The notes under the pieces: model-generated
The model's input: only the letters and a program-made list of their open reading frames with translations
Databases searched by the model: none
What the model was told of the DNA's origin: nothing
Position numbers and translations under genes: made by a program
Assembly: GCF_010119245.1 (NCBI RefSeq)
Contig: NZ_WNKG01000016.1
Coordinates: 40,951 to 104,950 of the forward strand
DNA: 64,000 nucleotides
Direction of reading: 5' to 3'
Origin: Cyclobacterium salsum
Lineage (GTDB): Bacteria > Bacteroidota > Bacteroidia > Cytophagales > Cyclobacteriaceae
In this document: piece after piece, positions 18,489 through 27,556 of the stretch
Layout of the letters: each line of letters opens with the position of its first letter
Position numbering within the stretch: the stretch's first letter is position 1

Positions 18489-21035
18489 ATGTCTATGAGA
18501 TTTAATACAAGAATTAAAGTTATTTCCGGGTTTTTTCTGGTTACCTGCCTGATAGTAGGAGCCGGGGTGATTACCATTTATAGTGTTGACCAGTTACTTG
18601 ATTCGGTAGAATCGCTTTCCGAGCCCAACCAGAAACTACGCAACTTAAATAAATTACTAGCAGATATTTATCAATTGGATAAATCCAGAAGTGTTATTTC
18701 TGAGGAAGATTCCAGTGAAAATGTTAATTACTACCGCCAAATTCAGCAGGAAATCAGAAAACTGGAAGCCATGGTGGCAGATTCTGCTGAGATGAATCAG
18801 GTAAAGCGTATTGACTACAGCGTGAACGAGCTCATGGTGGTTTACAAAGGGTTGGAGGATGTGAAAAACAACCTTTACAACAGGAATTTCAGTAAAGAAG
18901 CCCTGAATAACATTGAAAGAAAGATAAAAAGAAAAGAAGAGTTAAGCAGACTGCAAAGCCTGGGAAAAATCAGGATTGGTATTAATCCAGGTTCGAGCTT
19001 GAATCCTCCTGCCGGGGAAAAAAAACCAGATAGCACAGAAAGAGAAGGGACTTCTAGTGAGTCATTGGCTGCGGGTGGCAAACAAGACATGGAAAAGATA
19101 TTGGCCATGTTACGATTGAATTTGAACAGGGTAAATCCCGAAAATGCCCAACCGCTTTTCGGCTCGGATTCTATTATTTACACGGTGCGCCAAATGGTGC
19201 TCGATATCAACAACGAAGAGCAATTCCTGAGATCCAGGTTAAGAGAGTTGGAACAGGAACTCAATGAAAAAAACCGAGCACTCATCATCAATATTCAGGC
19301 TATCGTTACTTCATTACAAAACGAGGCACTCCTTAAATCCAAGGCAGAGAATGAATCTGCCTATGCGCTTACTTACAACTTTTCCTTTCTTTTAGGGGTC
19401 CTCATTGTGGTAGGAGTGATCGGCTCTTCTGGTTTTATTTTTAGCATTGTCCGTGAAATTAAGAAATCAGAGACCTATCAGGAAAAGTTGACGGAAGCCA
19501 AAAAGAAGTCGGATAACCTGGCCAGAACCAAGCAAGATTTTCTAGCCAGGATGAGTCATGAAATACGTAATCCATTGCATGTTATTCAGGGATACAATGA
19601 GGCTTTGTCAAAAACTTCTCTGGATCAAGAGCAGCAGGAGTATGCTAAAATGATTCATTTTGCTTCGGGTACCCTTTTGGGGATCGTCAATGATATATTG
19701 GATTTCTCCAAACTTGAAGCGGGCAAGATAAAAATTGAAAAAGGAATCATTGATCCCTTACCTTTTTTTAAGAACCTGCATTCCTTTTTCCGTCAAAAAG
19801 CCCTTGATAAGGGCCTTTCGCTGGATTTTTCCATTTTATTACCAAAAGGAAAGTTTTTTCTGGGTGATGAGCTACGACTGAACCAGGTCATGACCAACCT
19901 CCTATCTAATGCCGTAAAATTCACTGAGAAAGGGAAGGTGCAGGTGCGGGTTTCTTGTGATAAAAAAGGAAATCTGGTAGTTGAAGTGAAAGATACAGGC
20001 CTGGGAATGTCCCCTGAGTTACAACAAAACCTGTTTCGGGAATTTAACCAGGGAGACGGAGGTATTTCGAGAAAATACGGGGGGACCGGTCTGGGTCTGG
20101 CCATCGCCAAAAAACTGGTGGATTTGCAAGAAGGAAAGATAAGGGTTTTCAGTGAACCGGGAGTTGGAAGTCATTTTATCGTTTTTCTACCGACCACACT
20201 ATTGGATAAAAAAGAAGATACCGTGATTCCGACCATGCAGATGGAGCGAATGGAAGGGCTTCGGGTACTACTGGTAGACGACGATCCATTGGGTCTCCAA
20301 TTAGCCGGATTGTTGTTAAAGGGACTAGGGGCTGAGGTGATTTCTTTTCTGGGAGGGATCGAATTCGAGAAGAATTTCAAAGAAGAAGATTTTGATCTGG
20401 CATTGGTAGATATACAGATGCCTGAAATAGATGGTTATCAGGTCCTGGCCAGCCTTAAACGTCGGGAAAAATACAGTCAAATACCGATCTTAGCGATCAC
20501 TGCAAATGTATTTGCCAAAGAAAAACAAGACTTACTTAAGGAAGGGTTTGATGATATCATTCTCAAGCCTTTTACAGAGGCAGAGTTGATCGGGAAAATA
20601 ACGGCCAGCCTCAAGCCTGGTGCAAGAAAAGCCCCACCACCCTTGGTTGACTCCCCCGTTACTCCTGCAACAGGGTTAAAGGGAACTACCAGTAGTTATG
20701 ATCTTTCTGAAATCAAAAAGTTTTGCATGGGAGACGAGGAATTGTTTAAAGATATTTTGGAAGGTTTCTACACTCAAACGGGATTAGACCTCATTCGCAT
20801 TAATAAGGCATCGGATGAGAAAGACTACCCGAAAATCCAAGCGATTGCTCACCAACTCTCTAGTCGACTTGGGCAGCTAAAATTTAAAGAAAGAAGGATA
20901 GCGAAAACGATTGAGTCCAAACTTAAAACAGGAGAAACCGATGGGATTCGGGAGTTAGTTTGGGAACTGACAGAAAAAATAAGCCCACTACTCGAGGACC
21001 TGGCAGAGCGATTTGGGTATGCACTGGCCGATTAG
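18489..21035 (+). CDS. Hybrid sensor histidine kinase with receiver and HPt domains
   Basis: The 848-residue membrane kinase has two membrane helices, at about residues 10-31 and 297-322, with a helical sensor region between them. The dimerisation domain contains His357 (ARMSHEIRNPLH). The ATPase domain has N-box QVMTNLLSNAVKF near 466, then DTGLGMSPE and KYGGTGLGLAIAKKL near 529. A receiver domain at about 590-705 has Asp641 (LALVDIQMPEIDG) and Lys693. A C-terminal phosphotransfer domain carries His788 (IAHQLSSRLGQL). This gives a complete internal His-Asp-His relay. Its 3' end overlaps the convergent NtrC-type regulator gene by 4 bases, making that regulator the likely final acceptor. Confidence 0.95.
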   Translation: MSMRFNTRIKVISGFFLVTCLIVGAGVITIYSVDQLLDSVESLSEPNQKLRNLNKLLADIYQLDKSRSVISEEDSSENVNYYRQIQQEIRKLEAMVADSAEMNQVKRIDYSVNELMVVYKGLEDVKNNLYNRNFSKEALNNIERKIKRKEELSRLQSLGKIRIGINPGSSLNPPAGEKKPDSTEREGTSSESLAAGGKQDMEKILAMLRLNLNRVNPENAQPLFGSDSIIYTVRQMVLDINNEEQFLRSRLRELEQELNEKNRALIINIQAIVTSLQNEALLKSKAENESAYALTYNFSFLLGVLIVVGVIGSSGFIFSIVREIKKSETYQEKLTEAKKKSDNLARTKQDFLARMSHEIRNPLHVIQGYNEALSKTSLDQEQQEYAKMIHFASGTLLGIVNDILDFSKLEAGKIKIEKGIIDPLPFFKNLHSFFRQKALDKGLSLDFSILLPKGKFFLGDELRLNQVMTNLLSNAVKFTEKGKVQVRVSCDKKGNLVVEVKDTGLGMSPELQQNLFREFNQGDGGISRKYGGTGLGLAIAKKLVDLQEGKIRVFSEPGVGSHFIVFLPTTLLDKKEDTVIPTMQMERMEGLRVLLVDDDPLGLQLAGLLLKGLGAEVISFLGGIEFEKNFKEEDFDLALVDIQMPEIDGYQVLASLKRREKYSQIPILAITANVFAKEKQDLLKEGFDDIILKPFTEAELIGKITASLKPGARKAPPPLVDSPVTPATGLKGTTSSYDLSEIKKFCMGDEELFKDILEGFYTQTGLDLIRINKASDEKDYPKIQAIAHQLSSRLGQLKFKERRIAKTIESKLKTGETDGIRELVWELTEKISPLLEDLAERFGYALAD

Positions 21036-22396
21036 TCCAGTCCGTATTTTTCAAGTTTGTTATACAAGGTTTTCCGGTCCATATTTAGCACTTTTGCGGC
21101 TTTGGATTTATTGAATTTGGTTTCTTCCAGGGTTTTTAGTATTAATGATTTTTCCTGCTCTTCGAAAGATGACTTCAAATCTCTGGCGGAATGAATGTCC
21201 ATGATGGAAATGGCCTCGCTCTCTAATAACTCTGATGGAATCACTTCTGGTTGGACCAATCCTTCGCCGGTTAACAAGACGGCTCTTCGAATGATATTTT
21301 TAAGCTCCCGAAGATTTCCTGGCCAGTGATATTCCATGAATATGTTCTCTACCTCCGGGCTAAATCCGGTTACGTTTTTTTCAAGACTGTCATTGCTTTT
21401 TTCCAGAAAAAGCATGGCAAAAAACTGAAGGTCTTCTTTTCTTTCTCGCAAGGGTTGAGCTCTTAGGCTGAATTCGTTTAGTCGGTGAAAGAGATCCTCT
21501 CGAAACTGCCCTGATTTAGCTAATTCCTGCAAATCTTCGTTCGTGGCTGCTATTATTCGGACATCGATGGAAATATCTTTATTACCACCTATTTTTCTTA
21601 TTTGCCTCTCCTGAATGGCACGCAAAAGCTTAATTTGAATTTCGTAGCTAAGGTTTCCTATTTCATCCAAAAAAATGGTCCCTCCATTCGCACTTTCAAA
21701 ATGACCTGTTTTATGATCGATAGCCCCGGTAAAGGCACCCTTAACGTGTCCAAATAACTCACTTCCAGCTAGTTCCTTGGATAAAGCGCCACAATCTACC
21801 GCTACGAAAGGCCCATGGGCTCGTTTTGATTTTTGGTGAATCCTTTTGGAAATGTATTCTTTTCCCGTTCCACTCTCTCCTAAAACAATGATGCTTAAAT
21901 CGGTAGGAGCGACCAATTCAATGTGCTTTTCAATCTGTAGCGCCTGTGCACTTTGGCCGATTTGATAGGATAGATCAACTGACTCCGATCGGGGAGGGGA
22001 TGACTTTTTCTCTGGCGTGACGGCTTGTTTCCGAGGGTCCTTTTTTAGAGCCTGCTTAACCGTAAGTAGTAGTTCATCTGGATTAATGGGTTTGGTAATG
22101 TATTCGAAAGCCCCCATCTTCATGGATTTTACGGCAGTTCGAATGTCCGAATAATTGGTAATGAGTATGACAGGGATCGTTGGGAAATAATGTATGACCT
22201 GATCCAACACCTCCATCCCGGTACCATCCGGCAATCTATAGTCCGTAATGACCAGATCAGGATTAGTTCTTTCTAATGACTGCAGCCCTTCCGTCACTTT
22301 AGTACTGCTGGTAATCTCATACCCATTTTTTTCCAAAAAGTTTTTTATGATTTTTGAATAGGTCAGATCGTCTTCTATCAGAAGTATTTTTGCCAT
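21032..22396 (-). CDS. NtrC-family sigma-54-dependent response regulator
   Basis: The 454-residue protein has an N-terminal receiver domain with Asp52 (VITDYRLPDG). A short linker follows, then an AAA+ domain with Walker A GESGTGKEYI, the sigma-54 contact loop GAFTGA and Walker B TIFLDEIGNL. The C-terminal Fis-type helix-turn-helix has FNKSKAAKVLNMDRKTLYNKL. It activates sigma-54 promoters by ATP-driven remodelling once phosphorylated. The gene converges with and overlaps the hybrid kinase gene by 4 bases (TTAG). The pairing with that kinase is inferred from position and from the kinase's terminal HPt domain. Confidence 0.95.
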   Translation of the reverse strand: MAKILLIEDDLTYSKIIKNFLEKNGYEITSSTKVTEGLQSLERTNPDLVITDYRLPDGTGMEVLDQVIHYFPTIPVILITNYSDIRTAVKSMKMGAFEYITKPINPDELLLTVKQALKKDPRKQAVTPEKKSSPPRSESVDLSYQIGQSAQALQIEKHIELVAPTDLSIIVLGESGTGKEYISKRIHQKSKRAHGPFVAVDCGALSKELAGSELFGHVKGAFTGAIDHKTGHFESANGGTIFLDEIGNLSYEIQIKLLRAIQERQIRKIGGNKDISIDVRIIAATNEDLQELAKSGQFREDLFHRLNEFSLRAQPLRERKEDLQFFAMLFLEKSNDSLEKNVTGFSPEVENIFMEYHWPGNLRELKNIIRRAVLLTGEGLVQPEVIPSELLESEAISIMDIHSARDLKSSFEEQEKSLILKTLEETKFNKSKAAKVLNMDRKTLYNKLEKYGLD

Positions 22397-22429
22397 AAAG
22401 TTCCATCCAGATATCGTTAAATATAAAAT

Positions 22430-22459
22430 AAAAGCACCGATTTTGCAATCAGTGCTTTT
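22430..22459 (-). terminator. Rho-independent terminator after the 125-residue gene
   Basis: On the minus strand AAAAGCACTGATT, loop GCAA and AATCGGTGCTTTT form a 13-bp stem with one G-T pair, with T-rich sequence after it. On the plus strand the same pair is a mismatch, so the hairpin fits minus-strand transcription best. It lies between the small secreted protein gene and the response regulator start. Confidence 0.8.
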
Positions 22460-22480
22460 TGGTAAACGTTGGCTTAGCTG

Positions 22481-22858
22481 TTATTCGTATGCGTGCAGTT
22501 GGTTGATTACACCGCCATCTTTATTGTACATCACCAGAATATTGAAATTATCACTATCCAGGAAACAGACATCGTAGTAGTTATTATTTTTCTTCGAAAT
22601 TTTTTTGACCGCTGTAATCTGTAAATTATTTATAAGACTGTCATTCCTAATTACATCCCTGATAGATGTGGGAAGTTCCGTTACTGCAATGCTTGACGTG
22701 TCTGCCCATATGGACTCGTTTACGTCATTTATTACGTATTGGTTGTCCCATATTCGTTTAATATTCTCATTTAGTTGGGCCTTTATGGAAAGTAAGCCAC
22801 TAAGGACTAATCCCGCAAAAGCCATCCATTTAACCCATCTGGTTAATTTCCTATTCAT
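22481..22858 (-). CDS. Small secreted protein of unknown function
   Basis: The 125-residue product starts at the ATG at 22858, which gives a good signal peptide (MNRKLTRWVKWMAFAGLVLSG, ending near KAQ). An upstream GTG would only add ten residues ahead of it. The mature part is short and polar (LPTSIRDVIRNDSLINNLQI, then KKNNNYYDVCFLDSDNFNILVMYNKDG), reminiscent of the small PepSY-like / beta-lactamase-inhibitor-like secreted proteins of Bacteroidota. That similarity is only suggestive. It lies upstream of the NtrC-type regulator in the same direction, separated by a terminator. Confidence 0.6.
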   Translation of the reverse strand: MNRKLTRWVKWMAFAGLVLSGLLSIKAQLNENIKRIWDNQYVINDVNESIWADTSSIAVTELPTSIRDVIRNDSLINNLQITAVKKISKKNNNYYDVCFLDSDNFNILVMYNKDGGVINQLHAYE

Positions 22859-23002
22859 AGCTGGTTTTATTCTTTTACAGATAGACACAGGAATTGTGCC
22901 ATTTCAAATTTCACCAACTGCTAAACAGAAAGCACCTGAAATTGGGTAGAAAATACCCATAGTGGTGATATTCGACGACTATTGTGGCTAAACATTTTTT
23001 TG

Positions 23003-23010
23003 TATATTTG
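23003..23010 (+). promoter_or_regulatory. Candidate promoter for a small RNA or the murI leader
   Basis: TATATTTG at 23003-23010 is a perfect -7 box, with TTG at 22982-22984, 18 bases before it. Transcription would start near 23015. Confidence 0.5.
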
Positions 23011-23014
23011 TGGT

Positions 23015-23082
23015 AGTTTAATAATAGTTTAACCTCTTCGCTTGCAGATCCCCGGGTGCGTGAACCCGGGGATTTATTTTCT
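23015..23082 (+). ncRNA. Candidate small RNA or attenuated leader ahead of murI
   Basis: About 35 bases after the predicted start, ATCCCCGGGT, a 6-base loop, and ACCCGGGGAT (23048-23073) form a perfect 10-bp stem followed by TTATTTT, as in an intrinsic terminator. No open frame explains it: the neighbouring gene is on the other strand and murI starts only at 23182. It could be a free RNA of about 65 bases or a terminator hairpin inside a 167-base murI leader. The start and end given are estimates. Confidence 0.35.
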
Positions 23083-23181
23083 GAAAGCCTAATTTTTAGT
23101 CGGAAAGGTAGCAAGGACTGAAGCAGTACTAGGTTGGTAAGTTTTAGAGTTGGGTTTAATTTTAATTTATAGGGTGAGTTT

Positions 23182-23997
23182 ATGGCAATAAAGGCACAGG
23201 CCCCGATCGGGATTTTTGATAGCGGTATTGGTGGATTGACAGTGGCCAGAGAGGTTAAAAAATTGTTGCCTGATGAGCAAATTATTTATTTTGGTGATAC
23301 GGCGCATTTACCTTACGGAGACAAAAGCACCGCTGCCATTCAGGCCTATTCCATAAAAATTGCGGACGTATTGATACAGCAAAATTGCAAGTTAATACTG
23401 ATCGCCTGTAATTCGGCCTCAGCCGCGGCCTATGAATTGGTAAAGGCCTATGTGGCATCCAAAGCACATGTGTTCAATGTCATCGATCCCGTCGTGAATT
23501 ACCTCAGAGAAAACCACCCCGGCGAGAAAGTAGGACTGATTGGAACAAAACAAACCGTTGGTTCCGGAGTATACCTGCAAAAGATCAATGCGCTTAATGC
23601 GGGAATACAACTTAAGTCCCTGGCAACCCCCTTATTGGCTCCCATGATCGAAGAAGGATTTCATATGGAAAATATAAGCAATGAAATCGTCGCTTCTTAC
23701 CTCTCCCAACCTGCCCTGTCGGATATTCAGGCATTGGTGCTCGGCTGTACGCACTATCCATTGATCAAAAAGCAAATTATGGATTTTTATAAAGGAGCGG
23801 TAGATCTCATCGATGCTTCAGAAACGGTAGCGCAGTCTGTCGCCGCTTTTTTGGGATACCATCAGCTCCTGGCAAAAAAAGCTGCCGCTAATGAAGACCG
23901 GTTTTTGGTTTCCGATTACACAGTGTCATTTGAGGAAACCACCAAATTATTCTTTGGAAAACAAATACGATTGCAGAAATATCCTTTATGGGAATAA
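23182..23997 (+). CDS. murI: Glutamate racemase
   Basis: The 271-residue cytoplasmic enzyme converts L-glutamate to D-glutamate for peptidoglycan. Asp13-Ser14 lies in IGIFDSGIGGLTVAREV, and the two catalytic cysteines are Cys76 (IACNSASA) and Cys189 (VLGCTHYPL). PYGDKS near residue 45 is also typical. The length matches the family. It is a single gene ahead of the PurF-like gene, which has its own promoter-like box. The upstream region holds a terminator-like hairpin. Confidence 0.95.
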   Translation: MAIKAQAPIGIFDSGIGGLTVAREVKKLLPDEQIIYFGDTAHLPYGDKSTAAIQAYSIKIADVLIQQNCKLILIACNSASAAAYELVKAYVASKAHVFNVIDPVVNYLRENHPGEKVGLIGTKQTVGSGVYLQKINALNAGIQLKSLATPLLAPMIEEGFHMENISNEIVASYLSQPALSDIQALVLGCTHYPLIKKQIMDFYKGAVDLIDASETVAQSVAAFLGYHQLLAKKAAANEDRFLVSDYTVSFEETTKLFFGKQIRLQKYPLWE

Positions 23998-24102
23998 AAT
24001 TCGCCAAAGGTCTGCATTTTGGCCGATAACATTGCTGCTGGCTTTTTTAATTTTATTGGTTAAGTTTGGTGGGATTCAGGATTTTATTCCTAAAAAAAGG
24101 AT

Positions 24103-24110
24103 TAACTTTG
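24103..24110 (+). promoter_or_regulatory. Candidate -7 promoter box for the PurF-like gene
   Basis: TAACTTTG matches the Bacteroidota -7 element and lies 27 bases before the start codon in the murI-purF gap. Confidence 0.45.
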
Positions 24111-24137
24111 TGACTTCATTCACCCTGCCATTAGACT

Positions 24138-26021
24138 ATGAGTGACGAGATCAAACACGAATGTGGGATTGCGCTGATCCGGCTGAGGAAACCGTTACAG
24201 TATTATATCGATAAATACGACACGCCTTTTTATGCGGCCAACAGGCTTTATGTATTGATGCAGAAGCAGATCAATCGAGGACAGGACGGAGCGGGTTTGG
24301 CAAATATTAAGATAAATACCAGACCGGGAACCCGATATATTAGCCGCTACCGTTCGGTGGAGTCTGAGGCCGTTACCAAGATTTTTCAAAAAATCAACAA
24401 GAAATACAAAAAGGCCAAAAAAGCCGGTAGTGAGGCGGATCTGATGGATGCCAACTGGATAAAGGAGCACACCGCTTTTTCAGGTGAGGTCTGGTTGGGC
24501 CACCTACGCTACGGGACACATGGTCAAAACAGTATTGAAACCTGCCATCCCTTTCTGAAGCAAAATAACTGGCGTAGCCGTAATTTGGTAATGGCCGGGA
24601 ATTTTAACATGACCAATGTGGAGGAGTTGTTTGACAACCTGGTGAAGTTGGGACAGCACCCCAAGGAAAAAACGGATACGGTTACGGTGATGGAGAAAAT
24701 TGGCCATTTTCTGGATGAAGAAAACCAGCGAATTTTTGATAAATACAAAGGGCAGTTTTCCAACCGGGAAATCACGGAAGTAATCGAGCAGGAACTGGAT
24801 GTGGCCAGAATATTGAGAAGAAGTTGCCGGGATTTTGACGGGGGCTATGCCATGGCAGGGCTGATAGGAAATGGAGCGGGATTCGTCGTACGGGATCCTA
24901 GCGGTATCCGTCCGGCTTACTATTATGCCGACGATGAGATCATCGTGGTGGCCTCGGAAAAACCGCCCATCAAGACTGCTTTTAATATTGATTACAAACA
25001 AATAAAGGAAATCCAGCCAGGAAATGCCCTGATTTTTAACAAGGACGGCTCCTATGCAGAGCATGAAATCATCCCGCCGCGTGAGAAAAAGAGTTGTAGT
25101 TTCGAGCGGATTTATTTTTCCAGAGGCACCGATCCGGATATTTATCGCGAACGAAAAAACCTCGGCCGGGCATTGGTGCCCCAGATCCTCAAAGCCATCG
25201 ATTTTGACTTGAAAAACACGGTGTTTTCCTATATTCCCAACACCGCAGAAACGGCCTACTACGGCATGATCGAGGGGCTGGAGGATTACCTGAGTGCCAA
25301 AAGACGCGAGATTCTTATAGAAGGAAAGCCGCACCTGGAGGACCTGGAGGACCTATTGAATTTCAGGCCAAGGGTGGAAAAACTGGTGAGCAAAGATGTC
25401 AAATTAAGAACGTTTATTACCAACGATTCTGATAGGGACATCATGGTTTCTAATGTGTATGATACCACCTACGAAGTCATCCGCTCAGGGGTGGACACCA
25501 TTGTGGTGATTGATGACAGCATCGTACGGGGTACCACCATTGAAAAAAGTATCCTCACCACATTGGATAAGCTTAAGCCCAAACGGATCATCATCGTGTC
25601 CTCCGCTCCCCAGATTCGGTTTCCGGATTGCTATGGCATTGACATGTCCCGAATGAGAGACTTCATTGCCTTCCGGGCGGCTGTGGCCCTTTTAAAGGAA
25701 CGCGGCATGGACAATACCTTGGACCGGGTGTACGATAAATGCACCACGGATCCGGATGAGCAAGTGAATTTCGTGAAAGAAATATACGATCCTTTTACGG
25801 ATCAGGAGATTTCCGATAAAATTGCCCAGATTATCACGTCAGAAACCATTGAGGCAGAGGTACACGTGATCTACCAAACTGTACAAAACCTGCACCTTTC
25901 CTGCCCGGCGCATAGAGGGGATTGGTATTTTACGGGCGATTTCCCAACAGAAGGAGGTATGCGCGTGGTCAATAAGGCTTTCGTTAATTACATGGAAGGA
26001 AAAGTTATCAGGGCCTATTAA
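24138..26021 (+). CDS. purF: Amidophosphoribosyltransferase, long Bacteroidota form
   Basis: The 627-residue enzyme catalyses the first step of purine synthesis, making phosphoribosylamine from PRPP and glutamine. The N-terminal class II glutamine amidotransferase nucleophile would be Cys9 (HECGIALIRL) after removal of eight residues. NRGQDGAGLA near residue 50, HLRYGTHG near 121 and FDGGYAMAGLIG follow. The PRPP loop VVIDDSIVRGTT lies near residue 455. It is about 120 residues longer than typical PurF (around 500), with insertions in the amidotransferase half and a C-terminal extension (QTVQNLHLSCPAHRGDWYF). Bacteroidota often carry such a long copy; a second PurF elsewhere in the genome cannot be excluded. 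Confidence 0.9.
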   Translation: MSDEIKHECGIALIRLRKPLQYYIDKYDTPFYAANRLYVLMQKQINRGQDGAGLANIKINTRPGTRYISRYRSVESEAVTKIFQKINKKYKKAKKAGSEADLMDANWIKEHTAFSGEVWLGHLRYGTHGQNSIETCHPFLKQNNWRSRNLVMAGNFNMTNVEELFDNLVKLGQHPKEKTDTVTVMEKIGHFLDEENQRIFDKYKGQFSNREITEVIEQELDVARILRRSCRDFDGGYAMAGLIGNGAGFVVRDPSGIRPAYYYADDEIIVVASEKPPIKTAFNIDYKQIKEIQPGNALIFNKDGSYAEHEIIPPREKKSCSFERIYFSRGTDPDIYRERKNLGRALVPQILKAIDFDLKNTVFSYIPNTAETAYYGMIEGLEDYLSAKRREILIEGKPHLEDLEDLLNFRPRVEKLVSKDVKLRTFITNDSDRDIMVSNVYDTTYEVIRSGVDTIVVIDDSIVRGTTIEKSILTTLDKLKPKRIIIVSSAPQIRFPDCYGIDMSRMRDFIAFRAAVALLKERGMDNTLDRVYDKCTTDPDEQVNFVKEIYDPFTDQEISDKIAQIITSETIEAEVHVIYQTVQNLHLSCPAHRGDWYFTGDFPTEGGMRVVNKAFVNYMEGKVIRAY

Positions 26022-26038
26022 CTGAAAAATCAGCTTCA

Positions 26039-27088
26039 ATGATCAATGTAAATTTATTAAAGCAAATTTGTGAGTTGCCAGGAGCACCTGGATTTGAAAA
26101 GAAAATCAGGGATTTTGTAGTCCGGGAAGTCCGGGATTTGGTGGATGAGATTTCTGTCGATAACCTGGGGAATGTAATTGCGATTAAAAGGGGGAAACGA
26201 AATCCCGAAAATAAACGGGTGATGGTCGCCGCTCATATGGATGAAATCGGCTTTATCGTCACTCATATTGATGAAAATGGCTTTTTGAGATTCCACCCAC
26301 TGGGAGGGTTTGATCCCAAAACCCTAACCGCTCAGCGGGTAATCATTCATGGAAAAAAAGACCTGATCGGTGTGATGGGAAGTAAACCCATCCATGTGAT
26401 GACCCAGGAAGAAAAAACCAAGCTTCCCAAACTTACCGATTATTTCATCGACCTGGGTATGGACAAATCGGAAGTAGAGCAATGGGTGCAGGTAGGCGAC
26501 CCGGTTACGCGGGAGCGGGAATTGGTGGAAATGGGGAATTGTGTGAATTGCAAATCCATAGACAATCGCATCGCCGTTTTTATTTTGCTGGAAACCTTGC
26601 GGGAATTGAAATCTCCGGCTTTTGATGTGTACGCTACCTTTACCGTTCAGGAAGAAGTAGGAATACGCGGAGCGCAGGTGTCTGCACACCAAATCGATCC
26701 TGATTTTGGGATTGCCCTGGACACTACCATTGCTTTTGACCTTCCCGGTGCGGCCGCCCATGAAAAAATCACGGAATTGGGAAAGGGCACTGCCATTAAA
26801 ATCATGGATTCATCCGCTATTTGTGATTACCGAATGGTGAATTTTATGAAAGAAACAGCTTCCAAAAACAACATTACCTATCAGACGGAAATCCTTACGG
26901 CAGGAGGTACGGATACGGCAGGAGTACAGCGGATGGGCAAACAGGGGGCCATCGCAGGAGCGATTTCCATCCCGACCCGCCATTTGCATCAGGTCATTGA
27001 GATGGCAAACAAAGCCGATGTGGCCGCCAGTATTCAGCTACTTAAGGCATGTCTGGAAGAAATTGATGCCTTTGACTGGAAACCCTAG
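26039..27088 (+). CDS. M42-family aminopeptidase
   Basis: The 349-residue cytoplasmic metallopeptidase belongs to the M42 (glutamyl/leucyl aminopeptidase, FrvX) family with two metal ions. The ligands and catalytic residues are in order: His and Asp in VAAHMDEIGF near residue 66, Asp in CKSIDNRIAVF near 180, Glu-Glu in VQEEVGIRGA, Asp in IALDTTIAFD and His in IPTRHLHQV near 318. It follows the PurF-like gene by 17 bases and is probably cotranscribed. It likely trims peptides in the cytoplasm. Confidence 0.92.
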   Translation: MINVNLLKQICELPGAPGFEKKIRDFVVREVRDLVDEISVDNLGNVIAIKRGKRNPENKRVMVAAHMDEIGFIVTHIDENGFLRFHPLGGFDPKTLTAQRVIIHGKKDLIGVMGSKPIHVMTQEEKTKLPKLTDYFIDLGMDKSEVEQWVQVGDPVTRERELVEMGNCVNCKSIDNRIAVFILLETLRELKSPAFDVYATFTVQEEVGIRGAQVSAHQIDPDFGIALDTTIAFDLPGAAAHEKITELGKGTAIKIMDSSAICDYRMVNFMKETASKNNITYQTEILTAGGTDTAGVQRMGKQGAIAGAISIPTRHLHQVIEMANKADVAASIQLLKACLEEIDAFDWKP

Positions 27089-27106
27089 GTCAAATAGAAA
27101 GGAGGT

Positions 27107-27556
27107 TTAATTTTTAACCCGTTTTTTAGCTACTTTTCGGGCTAAATATTTTTTGAGATCCTCGTATCCATGGTGTTCGTGGTTGCTGATCGTAAAGGAG
27201 TATTTGTCCGAAAACACCAAAATCAATTGCTTAAAAACGCGTTGATTGGCTTTTACTTCTTCTTCCTGCCAGGCGAGGATTTCTTCCAGTGAGTACGTCT
27301 TTCTCCATCCCTTGAGCGGCATCCACAAGGAAATCCTGTCCTTTCCTGCAGCTAGAAATTTATAACTTGCCATCATTTTCACTAGCAATAGGAGTATCAC
27401 CACTGTGATAATGGAAGTGCCCGCCAAATAAAACAGAAGGGGGAACTCCCGGCTACTGTAAAAATCGTTGAGCAAATAGGCCAGTCCTGCAATCAAAGCA
27501 AGGACGATCAGGCTTAGGCTTAGGTAGGTGTTTCTTTTGGGCTTACAGGTCACCAT
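27107..27556 (-). CDS. Two-helix membrane protein with PH-like tail
   Basis: I do not recognise this 149-residue product with certainty. Two adjacent membrane helices (LSLSLIVLALIAGLAYLL and FYLAGTSIITVVILLLLV) precede a soluble tail of beta strands (ISLWMPLKGWRKTYSLEEI, FKQLILVFSDKYSFTISN) that looks like a small bacterial PH-type domain. The ATG lies within the end of the upstream AcpH-like gene (14-base overlap), so the two are translated from one transcript. The gene converges on the M42 peptidase gene. Confidence 0.6.
   Translation of the reverse strand: MVTCKPKRNTYLSLSLIVLALIAGLAYLLNDFYSSREFPLLFYLAGTSIITVVILLLLVKMMASYKFLAAGKDRISLWMPLKGWRKTYSLEEILAWQEEEVKANQRVFKQLILVFSDKYSFTISNHEHHGYEDLKKYLARKVAKKRVKN

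Noticed and set aside
23891..24145. 84-codon frame between murI and the PurF-like gene
   Set aside because: It overlaps both neighbours in other frames; a promoter box in the gap explains the region better.
24504..25334. 276-codon frame antisense to the PurF-like gene
   Set aside because: It lies fully inside a well supported gene on the other strand and has no recognisable domain.
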